From: Halosaccharopolyspora lacisalsi
GTDB taxonomy: Bacteria; Actinomycetota; Actinomycetes; Mycobacteriales; Pseudonocardiaceae
Length of the DNA: 64,000 nt
Assembly (NCBI RefSeq): GCF_014137975.1
Contig: NZ_JACGWZ010000001.1
Span: forward strand, 868,001 to 932,000
Reading direction: 5' to 3'
Below are positions 1 to 9,589 of the stretch, in pieces. Position 1 is the first letter of the stretch. Each line of letters opens with the position of its first letter. A program made the position numbers and the translations under genes. The notes beneath the pieces are model-generated. The model had not been told where the DNA came from and did not search any database. It worked only from the letters and a program-made list of their open reading frames with translations.

Positions 1-271
1 ACCCGTCGGCCTTCTTGGCGAAGCCGATGGCCACACCGATGGCGAACAGCAGCGGAAGGTTGTTGAACAGCGCGCCACCGGCGGAGCTGATCACCGCGCC
101 GACGGTGGCCATTCCCGGAATGGCGCCGATCAGGTCGTCGGCGCCCAGCCGTAGCAGCAACCCGGCGGCGGGTAGGACCGCGATCGGCAGCATGAGGCTC
201 TTGCCGAGGCGCTGGAGCTGGGCGAAGCCCTTTCTGTCGCCGCCGGTCCCCGTTGGAGCGCTGGCGCTCAT
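1..271 (-). CDS. PTS sugar transporter EIIC subunit, N-terminal part (cut by window edge)
   Basis: First 90 residues of a PTS membrane permease; the remainder lies before base 1. After a polar head, the sequence GKSLMLPIAVLPAAGLLLRLG and the later FNNLPLLFAIGVAIGFAKKADG match the start of glucose/N-acetylglucosamine-family EIIC proteins, which form the membrane channel for phosphorylation-coupled uptake. The ATG at 269-271 has a GGAGG ribosome-binding site inside the last codons of the upstream gntR gene, and only three bases separate the two genes, so they form one minus-strand operon. Separate EIIC and EIIB genes are typical of actinobacterial GlcNAc systems (NagE2/NagF). Substrate is inferred from the DasR-like regulator and dre-like site nearby; glucose or another amino sugar remains possible. 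Confidence 0.85.
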   Translation of the reverse strand, partial: MSASAPTGTGGDRKGFAQLQRLGKSLMLPIAVLPAAGLLLRLGADDLIGAIPGMATVGAVISSAGGALFNNLPLLFAIGVAIGFAKKADG

Positions 272-274
272 CGC

Positions 275-1081
275 TTACCTCCTGGATGGACGATTGTGTC
301 CGGGTGGTTCGGTCGTGAGTTGCATGGTCACCTGGTACAGGTCCCCGCGGTACCAGGACGTCGTGTCCTCCACCGGCTCTCCTCGCGCGGTGGAGATCCG
401 CCGGAACACCAGCACGGCGCTGCCCGGAGGCACTCCCAGCAGTCGTGCCGTCCCGCTGTCGGCGCCGTCGGCGAGCACGGTCTGGGTGCCGTGTTCGAGC
501 ACGACACCGTAGGTTCGCGTCAGCAGCGTGTACAGCGAGCCGGTGAGGTCCTGGTCGAGCAAGCCGGGCGCGTGATCGGGGTGGTACCAGCTGCGCTCGA
601 CCGCCATGGGGACACCATCGGCCTTGCGCTGGCGAAACAGCCAGTAGGCGGCCCGTTCCGGGGCCAGCTTCAGCGCCTCGGCCGTCTCCGGCGGGGGCGC
701 TGCCTCGGCCCGGTCGAGCAGTTCCGTCTCCGGAACCATCCCCATGAGGCGTATGTCCTCGGTGAACGAGGCGAGGTGCAGGGAGGAGTCCACGCGCGAG
801 CGAGCGGTGAACGTGCCCTTTCCCCGCACCCGGACCAGCAGGCCCTCGGTCACGAGTTGTCCGATGGCTTCGCGGACGGTCAGCCGGGAGACCCCGAAGC
901 GCTCGGCGAGGGAGCGTTCGGACGGCAGCGCCGCGCCGGGAAGGATCTCCTTGCCGGCCAGCTCACGCAGGATCTCGCGCAACTGGGCGTGCTTGGGCAC
1001 CGGCCCGTCGCGCAGCGCGGCGGACTCGTCCCCGCGGACTCCTCCGGCCTGCGCTGCCGTGAGCGTTCGATGGCTGCACAC
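275..1081 (-). CDS. GntR/HutC-family transcriptional regulator, DasR-like
   Basis: A 268-residue repressor with an N-terminal winged helix-turn-helix (PKHAQLREILRELAGKEILP, then LPSERSLAERFGVSRLTVREAI) and a C-terminal UTRA effector domain (ELLDRAEAAPPPETAEALKL to the end). UTRA domains bind small ligands, commonly phosphorylated sugars. The GTG at 1079-1081 is chosen because GGGAGA precedes it at good spacing; an internal GTG just before PKHAQL is the alternative. It is cotranscribed with the EIIC gene and faces the EIIB-EIIA pair across an intergenic region holding a dre-like palindrome. The likely role is repression of amino-sugar PTS genes with release by a GlcNAc-derived phosphosugar, as for Streptomyces DasR. 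That specificity is inferred. Confidence 0.88.
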   Translation of the reverse strand: MCSHRTLTAAQAGGVRGDESAALRDGPVPKHAQLREILRELAGKEILPGAALPSERSLAERFGVSRLTVREAIGQLVTEGLLVRVRGKGTFTARSRVDSSLHLASFTEDIRLMGMVPETELLDRAEAAPPPETAEALKLAPERAAYWLFRQRKADGVPMAVERSWYHPDHAPGLLDQDLTGSLYTLLTRTYGVVLEHGTQTVLADGADSGTARLLGVPPGSAVLVFRRISTARGEPVEDTTSWYRGDLYQVTMQLTTEPPGHNRPSRR

Positions 1082-1149
1082 GATGTCTCCCGTGCCTGCT
1101 GGCGGGGTCTTCGATCGGACCTGTCCACGAGAGCGGGAAGTTGGTACGG

Positions 1150-1165
1150 TCCGGTCTAAACCAGT
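1150..1165. promoter_or_regulatory. Putative dre (DasR-responsive) operator
   Basis: The 16-mer TCCGGTCTAAACCAGT matches the DasR consensus ACTGGTCTAGACCAGT at 13 of 16 positions and keeps the GGTCTA/ACCA core. It lies between the divergent gntR-EIIC and EIIB-EIIA transcription units, where a shared operator is expected. Binding is inferred from the consensus only. Confidence 0.65.
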
Positions 1166-1313
1166 TGGTAGGGAACCATGCGTCTTCACGGGAACGGTGT
1201 CAAGCGAGCGACGTTTTCGTTGCCGCATCGACACCGACTCGCGCGTGGATTCCCACGGTGACAATGGGATCGTCGACGGTATCGAGGCCGTTGACGACGA
1301 CGAAGGAGCACGG

Positions 1314-1550
1314 GTGGCTGAGGACAAGGCTGCTGCGATCCTGACCGCTCTGGGCGGCGGGAACAACATCGTGGAGATCGAGCCGTGCATCACGCGGCTG
1401 CGTTGCGAGGTCGAGGACGGGTCGAAGGTGGACGAGGCCGGGCTCAAGGCCGCGGGCGCGCACGGCGTGATGCAGCAGGGCACGGTCGTGCAGGTGGTGG
1501 TCGGTCCCGAGGCCGACACCCTCTCCGGCGACATCGAGGACCTGCTGTGA
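1314..1550 (+). CDS. PTS EIIB subunit (glucose/GlcNAc family)
   Basis: A 78-residue free-standing EIIB domain. It takes the phosphoryl group from EIIA onto a cysteine and passes it to the sugar bound in EIIC. The core GGGNNIVEIEPCITRLRCEV holds the phosphorylated cysteine (in EPCITRLR, near residue 26), and KAAGAHGVMQQGTVVQVVVG is the typical C-terminal half. The GTG start follows GAAGGAG at 1302-1308. The reading frame is open further upstream, but the extra sequence is unrelated to EIIB and contains the operator region. The gene overlaps the EIIA gene by the four bases GTGA. Confidence 0.9.
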   Translation: MAEDKAAAILTALGGGNNIVEIEPCITRLRCEVEDGSKVDEAGLKAAGAHGVMQQGTVVQVVVGPEADTLSGDIEDLL

Positions 1551-2002
1551 GCGCCGTGGTCGGTAGTCCCGTCGACGGTCGTGCCGGGCCGCTGAGCGGC
1601 GTGGACGACCCGGTGTTCTCCCAGCAGATGGTGGGTCCGGGCATGGCGGTCACGCCCGGGGGCGGACGTGGCGACGCGGTGGCGCCGATCGCGGGGACCG
1701 TCGCGACCCTGCACCCGCACGCGTTCGTGATCACCGCTGCCGGGGGCGCCTCGGTGCTGGTGCACCTGGGCATCGACACCGTCAAGCTCAAGGGCGAGGG
1801 GTTCGCGCTCCACGTCGCCAAGGGCGACATCGTCGAGGCGGGCCAACCGATGGTCACGTGGGACCCCACCGAGGTGGAGGCCCACGGGTACTCGGCGGTG
1901 TGTCCCGTGGTGGTCCTGGAGGTCGAGGCCGAGGCGCTGGGCGATTTCCGGGAGGCGGGGGCGGTCACGGCCGGCGAACCCCTGTTCAGCGTGCGGGAGT
2001 GA
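1547..2002 (+). CDS. crr: PTS EIIA subunit (EIIA-Glc/Crr family)
   Basis: A 151-residue EIIA-Glc-type domain that shuttles phosphate from HPr to EIIB. Family landmarks are visible: the early GMAVTPGGG and VAPIAGTVATL segments, the first active-site histidine in HPHAFVI, the phosphorylated histidine in SVLVHLGIDTVKL, and EAGQPMVTW. Length equals that of free-standing EIIA-Glc proteins. The GTG start overlaps the EIIB stop as GTGA, so translation is probably coupled. With the neighbouring EIIB and EIIC it gives a complete three-part sugar permease split over two divergent operons. Confidence 0.9.
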   Translation: MSAVVGSPVDGRAGPLSGVDDPVFSQQMVGPGMAVTPGGGRGDAVAPIAGTVATLHPHAFVITAAGGASVLVHLGIDTVKLKGEGFALHVAKGDIVEAGQPMVTWDPTEVEAHGYSAVCPVVVLEVEAEALGDFREAGAVTAGEPLFSVRE

Positions 2003-2094
2003 GGTTCGCGGGGCGTTCCGCGCGGCTCGCGGTGTCCGACACGCGGACGTCCGCGACATGAACGCCGATCCGGCCGTCCCGCGGCGGCGATGCT

Positions 2095-2757
2095 GTGGGC
2101 GTGATCGAAACAGGAATCGTCGTGGTGGCGGGTTCGGCCGGATTCGGTGCCGGCCGGCTCGGTTCGCGCCTGCTGTGCCGGCTGCGTCGTGGGGTCCGCC
2201 CCCCGAGGCTGTGGTGCGAGGTGGCGGTGACGTTGCTGTGGACCGTGGTCGCCGTCGGGGAGGCGCTGGGGACGACGCCGCCGTGGTGGGTTCCCGTTCC
2301 GCTGGCCCTGGGGTGGCTGGCGGTGCTGCTGACCGCCTGCGACGTGCTCGCCCGCAGGCTTCCCGACGCACTGACCCTGACGGCCTACCCCGGGTGCGCG
2401 GCGCTGTTGGCGTTCGCGGCTTCCTGGCGACCCGAGCTGGTGCCACGTGCGCTGGTGGGTGCGGTGGTGTTCGCGGGGTGCTACGCCTGCGTGGGCGTGG
2501 TGGCTCCGGGGAACCTGGGCGCCGGTGACGTGAAGTTGGCCGGCAGCCTCGGTGCCCTGATCGGTGCCGTGTCCCCGGCCGCCGTCCCCCTCGTCATGGT
2601 CGTCGCCGCCTTGCTCACCCTGGCGGTGGCGGCCGTGCTGCGGCGCGGCGTGGTCCCGCACGGGCCGTCGATGCTGTTGCCCGGCTGGCTGGTCACGGCT
2701 TTCCCGTTTTTCGGTGTGGAGCCGGCCCCTTGGTGGGGTCCGGTCGCTCCCCCCTGA
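2095..2757 (+). CDS. Prepilin peptidase, A24 family (short form)
   Basis: A 220-residue polytopic membrane protein with the two catalytic aspartates of type IV prepilin peptidases: one in [10 protein letters not shown] and one in [12 protein letters not shown] (the GxGD motif). Such enzymes cleave the leader of type IV pilins or Flp/Tad-type pseudopilins. It has no N-terminal methylase domain with cysteine pairs, as is common for short actinobacterial forms. The start could be GTG 2095 or GTG 2101; no strong ribosome-binding site is seen. A prepilin peptidase next to the aro cluster is also found in Mycobacterium. No pilin or secretion ATPase lies in the window, so its substrates are unknown. 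Confidence 0.85.
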   Translation: MGVIETGIVVVAGSAGFGAGRLGSRLLCRLRRGVRPPRLWCEVAVTLLWTVVAVGEALGTTPPWWVPVPLALGWLAVLLTACDVLARRLPDALTLTAYPGCAALLAFAASWRPELVPRALVGAVVFAGCYACVGVVAPGNLGAGDVKLAGSLGALIGAVSPAAVPLVMVVAALLTLAVAAVLRRGVVPHGPSMLLPGWLVTAFPFFGVEPAPWWGPVAPP

Positions 2758-2794
2758 GGGACTCAGCCCCTGCCGCCGTGACAGGATCGCAGGC

Positions 2795-3999
2795 GTGTTG
2801 CGCTGGATGACCGCTGGTGAGTCGCATGGTCCTGCCCTGGTTGCGGTGTTGGAGGGGATGGTTGCCGGGGTGGAGGTCACCACGGCTGATATCGCCGTGC
2901 AGTTGCAGCGCCGCAAGCTGGGGTTCGGGCGCAGTCCGCGGATGAGTTTCGAGGCCGACGAGCTGGAGGTCATCGGCGGCGTCCGGCACGGACTCACCCA
3001 GGGCAGTCCGGTGGCGGTGCGGATCGGCAACACCGAGTGGCCGAAGTGGGAACAGGTGATGTCCGCCGATCCGGTGGATCCGGAGGTGCTGGCTGCCCAG
3101 GCTCGCAGCGAGCCGTTGACGCGGCCGCGCCCGGGGCACGCCGATGTGGCCGGCATGCAGAAGTACGGCTTCGACGAGTCCCGTCCGGTGCTGGAACGGG
3201 CGAGCGCGCGGGAGACGGCCGCGCGCGTGGCGGTGGGCACGGTGGCGCGGCAGTTTCTGCGTCAGGCCCTGGGAGTGGAGCTGGTCAGTCACGTGGTGGC
3301 GTTGGGTGGCGTGGAGGCCACCGGCCGGCAGCTGCCCGGACCGGAGGACCTGGCCGCCATCGACGACAACCCGGTGCGGGCCTTCGGCGAGTCGGTGACC
3401 GAGGCGATGACCGCCGAGGTCGAGGCGGCCAAGGCCGACGGGGACACGCTCGGCGGTGTGGTCGAGGTCGTCGCCCACGGGCTGCCGCCGGGGATCGGTT
3501 CGCACGTGCACTGGGACCGCAAGCTGGACGCTCGGCTGGCTCAGGCGGTGATGAGCATTCAGGCGATCAAGGGCGTGGAGATCGGGGAGGCGTTCGCCAA
3601 CGCGGCCCGGCGGGGCAGTGCCGCTCACGACGAGATGTACCCCGGCGAGGGGCCGGGCTGGGTGCGTCGGGGCAGCAACCGCGCCGGCGGTCTCGAGGGC
3701 GGGATCACCAACGGGGAGCCGCTGGTCGTGCGAGCGGCCAAGAAGCCGATCTCCAGCTTGCCGCGGGCACTGGCCACCGTCGACGTCGAGACCGGTGAGC
3801 CGGCCAAGGCCATGCACCAGCGGTCGGACGTCACCGCGGTGCCGCGGGCGGCGGTGGTGGCCGAGACGATGGTGGCGCTGGTCCTGGCCGAGACCGTCCT
3901 GGAGAAGTTCGGCGGGGATTCGTTGACCGAGACCCGGCGCAACGTCGAGGGATACCTGGCCGGATTGACCGAGCACGACCAACGGCGGCAGGAGGCGTG

Positions 4000-4000
<1 letters not shown>
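2795..4000 (+). CDS. aroC: Chorismate synthase
   Basis: A 401-residue enzyme that converts 5-enolpyruvylshikimate-3-phosphate to chorismate with reduced FMN, the last step of the shikimate pathway. It opens with [14 protein letters not shown] (conserved histidine at residue 11), then [23 protein letters not shown] (about 110-120), [28 protein letters not shown] and [13 protein letters not shown], all signatures of the family. The GTG at 2795 gives the standard N-terminus; a longer upstream frame is unrelated to the family. It begins the aroC-aroK-aroB-aroQ block, and its stop overlaps the aroK start region. Confidence 0.97.
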
Positions 4001-6093
<2,093 letters not shown>

Positions 6094-6105
6094 AAGCGGG
6101 AAACA

Positions 6106-6140
6106 GCCCCCGGATCGGCGGTACGCCCCGGGACGGGGGC
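6106..6140 (+). terminator. Possible terminator after aroQ
   Basis: GCCCCC at 6106-6111 pairs with GGGGGC at 6135-6140 around a 23-base GC-rich loop, 13 bases after the aroQ stop. There is no following T-run. A short perfect hairpin (GGATGC-CGA-GCATCC) follows nearby. This is weak evidence for transcription stopping before pepQ. Confidence 0.3.
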
Positions 6141-6271
6141 TTGGGCCGGGCCCACCCGGATGCCGAGCATCCGACGTCCGCGTCCCCGGTCGTGGTGGGG
6201 AATCGCGCCGAAGCCGCCGCCCCGCGACGTCCGGATCCCGTCACGCTGCCGTTCTCGGGACCGCGAAGCTT

Positions 6272-6277
6272 TAAGCT
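6272..6277 (+). promoter_or_regulatory. -10 element of an apparently leaderless pepQ promoter
   Basis: TAAGCT fits TANNNT and ends seven bases before the pepQ ATG, the spacing seen in actinobacterial leaderless transcripts. No purine-rich ribosome-binding site lies in the short interval, and no -35 box is evident. Confidence 0.5.
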
Positions 6278-6284
6278 GCGGGGT

Positions 6285-7394
6285 ATGCCCGAACCACATT
6301 CCCAGCGCCGCGACGCGCTGCGTGAGCACCTGCGCGAGCGCGAGGTGGCCTCGATGCTCGTGACCGACCTGCTCAACATCCGGTACCTGACCGGCTTCAC
6401 CGGCTCGAACGCGGCCCTGCTGGTGCACGCCACCGACCGGCGCGGCGCGGAGGGCGGCACCGTTTTCTGCACCGACGGCCGCTACCGGAGCCAGGCCGAA
6501 CAGCAGGTACCGGACCTGGAGCACGTCATCGACCGGGCCAGCGCGCTGACCCTGGCCCGGCGGGTCGCCGAGACCGCCGAGCAGCACCGTCGAGTGGGCT
6601 TCGAGAGCCAGCACGTCACGGTCGACGGATGCGACGCGCTGGCCGACGCCGCCGATCCCTGCGAGCTCGTGCGAACCCCCGGACTGGTGGAGGGGTTGCG
6701 ACTGGTCAAGGACGAAAGCGAGATCGAGGCACTTCGCACGGCCTGCGCGGTGGCCGACAGGGCGCTGGACGAGCTGATCGAGCACGGTGGGCTGCGGCCG
6801 GGACGCGGTGAGCGCGACGTCGCCCGCGAGCTGGAGAGCCGGATGCTGGACCACGGCGCGGCCGCTCCGGCCTTCGACACGATCGTGGCCACCGGGACGA
6901 ACTCGGCGATCCCCCACCACCGTCCCGACGGGACGGTCCTGGCCGCGGGCGACTTCGTCAAGATGGACTTCGGAGCGCTGGTCGAGGGGTACCACTCGGA
7001 CATGACCCGCACCGTGGTGCTGGGCCGACCCGCCGACTGGCAACGGGAGCTCTACGAACTCGTCCGTTCGGCTCAGACCGCGGGGCGGCGGGCCGTGTAC
7101 GAGGGTGCCGACGTGCGGGAGGTCGACAGCGCGGCCCGGGACGTGATCACCGAGGCCGGGTACGGCGAGCGGTTCGCCCACGGCCTCGGGCACGGCGTCG
7201 GCCTCCAGATCCACGAGGCACCGGCCTTGTCCCAGCGCGGAGAGGGTACGATTGACGCCGGGATGGCGGTCACCGTCGAACCCGGCGTCTATCTGCCGGG
7301 AAGCGGCGGGGTCCGTATCGAGGACACGCTGGTCGTGCGTTCGAGCACGCCGGAGCTTCTGACGCTGACGACGAAGGACCTCCTCGCCGTCTAG
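6285..7394 (+). CDS. pepQ: Xaa-Pro aminopeptidase/dipeptidase, M24B family
   Basis: A 369-residue cytoplasmic metallopeptidase cutting X-Pro bonds. An N-terminal creatinase-like domain is followed by the pita-bread catalytic domain. Metal ligands are visible: the aspartate in FVKMDFGALVEG, the aspartate in YHSDMTRTVVLG, the histidine in HGLGHGVGLQIHEAP, and glutamates in TVEPGVYLPG and GVRIEDTLVV. ATG 6285 is preferred because the sequence matches family N-termini (RRDALREHL) and a -10 box sits just upstream; the frame is open further 5' but unrelated. The aroQ-pepQ-efp-nusB order is conserved in actinobacteria. Confidence 0.93.
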   Translation: MPEPHSQRRDALREHLREREVASMLVTDLLNIRYLTGFTGSNAALLVHATDRRGAEGGTVFCTDGRYRSQAEQQVPDLEHVIDRASALTLARRVAETAEQHRRVGFESQHVTVDGCDALADAADPCELVRTPGLVEGLRLVKDESEIEALRTACAVADRALDELIEHGGLRPGRGERDVARELESRMLDHGAAAPAFDTIVATGTNSAIPHHRPDGTVLAAGDFVKMDFGALVEGYHSDMTRTVVLGRPADWQRELYELVRSAQTAGRRAVYEGADVREVDSAARDVITEAGYGERFAHGLGHGVGLQIHEAPALSQRGEGTIDAGMAVTVEPGVYLPGSGGVRIEDTLVVRSSTPELLTLTTKDLLAV

Positions 7395-7410
7395 CCCATC
7401 GGTCGGCTCC

Positions 7411-7433
7411 GCCGGCCGGTTTCGCCGGCCGGC
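7411..7433. terminator. Hairpin after pepQ
   Basis: GCCGGCCGG (7411-7419) and CCGGCCGGC (7425-7433) form a 9-bp stem with a TTTCG loop, 17 bases past the pepQ stop. No T-run follows. It could terminate pepQ transcription ahead of the efp promoter region. Confidence 0.5.
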
Positions 7434-7568
7434 TTCGCCGTTCGGCGCTCGCACGGGTGCGTCCGCACGTCGGATCGGCGGCGTCGGGCGGCCCCACGGC
7501 CAGTGACACACTCGCTGACACCTTCGCAGCGAAACACCCGCAGCGACCCCACAGGAGAGAGCCCGACC

Positions 7569-8129
7569 GTGGCCACCACGAATGACCTCAAGAACGGACT
7601 GGTGCTCAACATCGACGGCCAGCTCTGGTCCGTCGTGACCTTCCAGCACGTCAAGCCGGGGAAGGGCGCCGCCTTCGTGCGCACCACCCTGAAGAACGTG
7701 CTCTCCGGCAAGCAGGTCGACAAGACCTTCAACGCCGGTATCAAGGTGGAGACCGCCAACGTGGACCGCAGTGAGATGACCTATCTCTACAACGACGGCA
7801 CGGACTACGTCTTCATGGAGCCCGACACCTACGATCAGGTCAGCGTTACGCCGGACGTGGTCGGCAGCGCCGCGGGCTACATGCTGGAGAACAGCAACGT
7901 GGTCGTCGCGCGGCACGAGGGCGCTCCGCTCTACGTCGAGCTTCCCGCCTCGGTCGAGCTGCGCGTCTCGCACACCGATCCCGGCGTGCAGGGTGACCGC
8001 TCCACCGGCGGCAGCAAGCCCGCCACGCTGGAGACCGGGGCCGAGGTGCAGGTCCCGCTGTTCATCGAGACCGGCGAACAGATCAAGGTCGACCCGCGCG
8101 ACGGCCGTTACCTCGGCCGCGTCAAGTGA
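7569..8129 (+). CDS. efp: Elongation factor P
   Basis: A 186-residue three-domain translation factor that rescues ribosomes stalled on polyproline stretches. It starts [20 protein letters not shown], has the domain I tip loop KPGKGAA with a lysine at residue 32, and the family segment [20 protein letters not shown] in domain II; the C-terminus [19 protein letters not shown] is also typical. The GTG is chosen because it gives the usual length; AGGAG stands about eleven bases upstream and an intervening ATG is out of frame. No EF-P-modifying enzyme is encoded nearby. Confidence 0.97.
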   Translation: MATTNDLKNGLVLNIDGQLWSVVTFQHVKPGKGAAFVRTTLKNVLSGKQVDKTFNAGIKVETANVDRSEMTYLYNDGTDYVFMEPDTYDQVSVTPDVVGSAAGYMLENSNVVVARHEGAPLYVELPASVELRVSHTDPGVQGDRSTGGSKPATLETGAEVQVPLFIETGEQIKVDPRDGRYLGRVK

Positions 8130-8177
8130 GCGCGCTGGGCCGAGGCCAGCAGCGCACAGCCGGAAAGAGAGTGTGAG

Positions 8178-8618
8178 TTGGGCGCACGGAGCAAGGCCCG
8201 CAAACGCGCCGTGGAAGTACTCTACGAAAGCGATCTGCGCGGTCTCGATCTCGAGACGTTGTTGTCCGAACGAATCGGTTCCACCGAGGCACCCGTCGTC
8301 CAGGACTACACCGTGACCCTGGTGACCGGTGTCGCGGCTCGACTGCGGCACCTCGACGAGCTCATCGTCGAGCACGCCGAGGGCTGGACGCTGGAACGGA
8401 TGCCCACGGTGGATCGAGCCGTGTTGCGTCTGGGGCTGTTCGAGCTGCTCTTCGGCGAGGACGTGCCGCCGATCGTGGCCATCGACGAGGCGGTGGATCT
8501 GGTCAAGGGGCTGTCGACCGATGACTCCCCGCGCTTCGTCAACGGGCTGATGGACCGTGTGGCGGGCAGGCGCGAGCAACTGCGCGTCCCGGCCGCGTCG
8601 GAGCAGGACGAGTCCTAG
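8178..8618 (+). CDS. nusB: Transcription antitermination factor NusB
   Basis: A 146-residue all-helical protein of the NusB family, which with NusE/S10 binds boxA RNA to protect rRNA transcription from premature termination. It begins GARSKARKRAVEVLYESDLRG and carries the conserved ERMPTVDRAVLRLGLFEL and VAIDEAVDLVKGLSTDDSPRFVNGL. The start is a rare TTG preceded by GGAAAGAGAG; no nearer ATG or GTG in frame keeps the conserved N-terminus. It lies 48 bases after efp, likely in one transcript, and converges on bldD. Confidence 0.94.
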   Translation: MGARSKARKRAVEVLYESDLRGLDLETLLSERIGSTEAPVVQDYTVTLVTGVAARLRHLDELIVEHAEGWTLERMPTVDRAVLRLGLFELLFGEDVPPIVAIDEAVDLVKGLSTDDSPRFVNGLMDRVAGRREQLRVPAASEQDES

Positions 8619-8729
8619 CGGGCGATTTCAGCAGGCAACACGGGACGCCGAACGGGTGGGCCGGGTAGCTCGTCGAACAGGACTGAGCACCGGTCCGGCC
8701 GGACGGTTGTGCCGGTGCGAGTCGGCCGG

Positions 8730-8784
8730 CACCGCCGGAACGGACCGCACCGTCGGGAACAGCTCGCACCGCCGGAACGGACCG
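8730..8784. repeat. Tandem 18-bp repeat between nusB and bldD
   Basis: The 18-mer CACCGCCGGAACGGACCG occurs at 8730-8747 and again at 8767-8784, with an imperfect third copy (GCACCGTCGGGAAC) between. It lies in the convergent nusB/bldD interval and does not belong to a recognisable gene. Confidence 0.7.
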
Positions 8785-8807
8785 GCGGTATCGAGAACGA
8801 ACCGGGA

Positions 8808-8833
8808 GCCCCGCACCTCGCGAGGTGCGGGGC
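8808..8833. terminator. Bidirectional terminator between nusB and bldD
   Basis: A perfect 26-base palindrome: GCCCCGCACCTCG followed directly by CGAGGTGCGGGGC. It lies nine bases beyond the bldD stop and can act on both converging transcripts. There is no long T-run, as is usual in high-GC terminators. Confidence 0.7.
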
Positions 8834-8841
8834 CGGTTTCG

Positions 8842-9330
8842 TCAGTCCTCCCGTGCCGGGCGGGCCTCGGGGGGCAGCACACCCCAGTCGATGAGCTGCT
8901 CGGTGAGCTCACCCGGGCTCATGTCGTAGATGATGGCCAGGGATCGCAGGTCCTCAGTGCGAATCGACAGCACCTTGCCGTTGTAGTCACCGCGCTGGCT
9001 CTGGATCGTGGCCGCGTAGCGGGCCAACGGTCCGACCTTTTCCGCGGGCAGTTGCTGCAGTCGTTCCAGGTTGATCACGACCTTCGTGGCCGGCTCGGCA
9101 CCGGAGGGAACGCGCCCCTCCGGAAGCAGCTCGGCCACCGGAACACCGTAGAAGTCGGCCAGTTCGGCGAGCTTCTGCACGGTCACCGCGCGGTCGCCAC
9201 GTTCATAGGACCCGACGACCACGGCCTTCCACCGCCCGCCTGACTTCTGCTCGACGCCGTGCAGCGAGAGACCCTGCTGCTGGCGGATAGCGCGGAGCTT
9301 GCCGCCCAGCGCCTTGGCGTAGTCGCCCAT
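8842..9330 (-). CDS. bldD: BldD-family developmental regulator, c-di-GMP-binding
   Basis: A 162-residue homologue of Streptomyces BldD, the master repressor of sporulation genes during vegetative growth. The N-terminal helix-turn-helix domain (KLRAIRQQQGLSLHGVEQKS, then SYERGDRAVTVQKLAELADF) is nearly identical to the Streptomyces protein. The C-terminal domain has the c-di-GMP signature: RGD at 113-115, eight residues, then RTED at 124-127 (RQDD in Streptomyces). The ATG follows GGAGAA. The gene converges with nusB and diverges from pyrR; a BldD-box-like sequence in its own upstream region suggests autoregulation. Identification is firm; targets here are unknown. Confidence 0.93.
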   Translation of the reverse strand: MGDYAKALGGKLRAIRQQQGLSLHGVEQKSGGRWKAVVVGSYERGDRAVTVQKLAELADFYGVPVAELLPEGRVPSGAEPATKVVINLERLQQLPAEKVGPLARYAATIQSQRGDYNGKVLSIRTEDLRSLAIIYDMSPGELTEQLIDWGVLPPEARPARED

Positions 9331-9397
9331 GTGGCGTTTCTCCGTTTCATTCGCCCCGTCAGCCTAGTGCGGATGCCGGGGAGGAAAGCTCAGATTA

Positions 9398-9410
9398 ATA
9401 CGGAGAGTAA
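9398..9410. promoter_or_regulatory. BldD-box-like site upstream of bldD
   Basis: ATACGGAGAGTAA (minus strand TTACTCTCCGTAT) fits the 13-base BldD half-site palindrome TnACnCWGnGTnA with two mismatches and lies in an AT-rich stretch 68 bases before the bldD start. Streptomyces BldD represses its own gene, so an autoregulatory operator is plausible. Confidence 0.4.
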
Positions 9411-9505
9411 TATTCGCTCGTATGCTTCACCAGGTCAAGTTGGTCTTGCCGTGAGTGTGGCACGACACCCGTCGAACCACCCGCAAGATTGACCCCCGGC
9501 ACTGG

Positions 9506-9511
9506 TATTCT
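9506..9511 (+). promoter_or_regulatory. Candidate -10 element for the pyr operon
   Basis: TATTCT fits the actinobacterial TANNNT -10 pattern and lies about 50 bases before the PyrR-binding loop. A TTGACC upstream is too close (11 bases) to be its -35 box, so the assignment is tentative. Confidence 0.4.
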
Positions 9512-9554
9512 ACAGGCCAAGCTCGGCACACGCCGGGCTCCCGGCGTCCTTTAA

Positions 9555-9586
9555 GGACCCGTCCAGTGAGGCGGGGAAGGAGGTCC
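9555..9586 (+). promoter_or_regulatory. PyrR-binding RNA hairpin in the pyr operon leader
   Basis: The transcript contains CCCG-TCCAGTGAGG-CGGG (9558-9575). The loop is the PyrR recognition sequence (consensus around UCCAGNGAGG). An outer pairing GGACC (9555-9559) with GGTCC (9582-9586) would enclose the pyrR ribosome-binding site GGAAGGAGG. UMP-bound PyrR stabilising this hairpin would hide the ribosome-binding site, the translational repression mode proposed for mycobacterial pyr operons. The loop match is seen directly; the mechanism is inferred. Confidence 0.8.
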
Positions 9587-9589
9587 ACC

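Noticed and set aside
1082-2446. A 723-residue minus-strand frame extending the GntR gene upstream across EIIB and EIIA
   Set aside because: Only the part from 1081 down to 275 has GntR domains; the extension is antisense to well-supported PTS genes and of random arginine/proline-rich composition.
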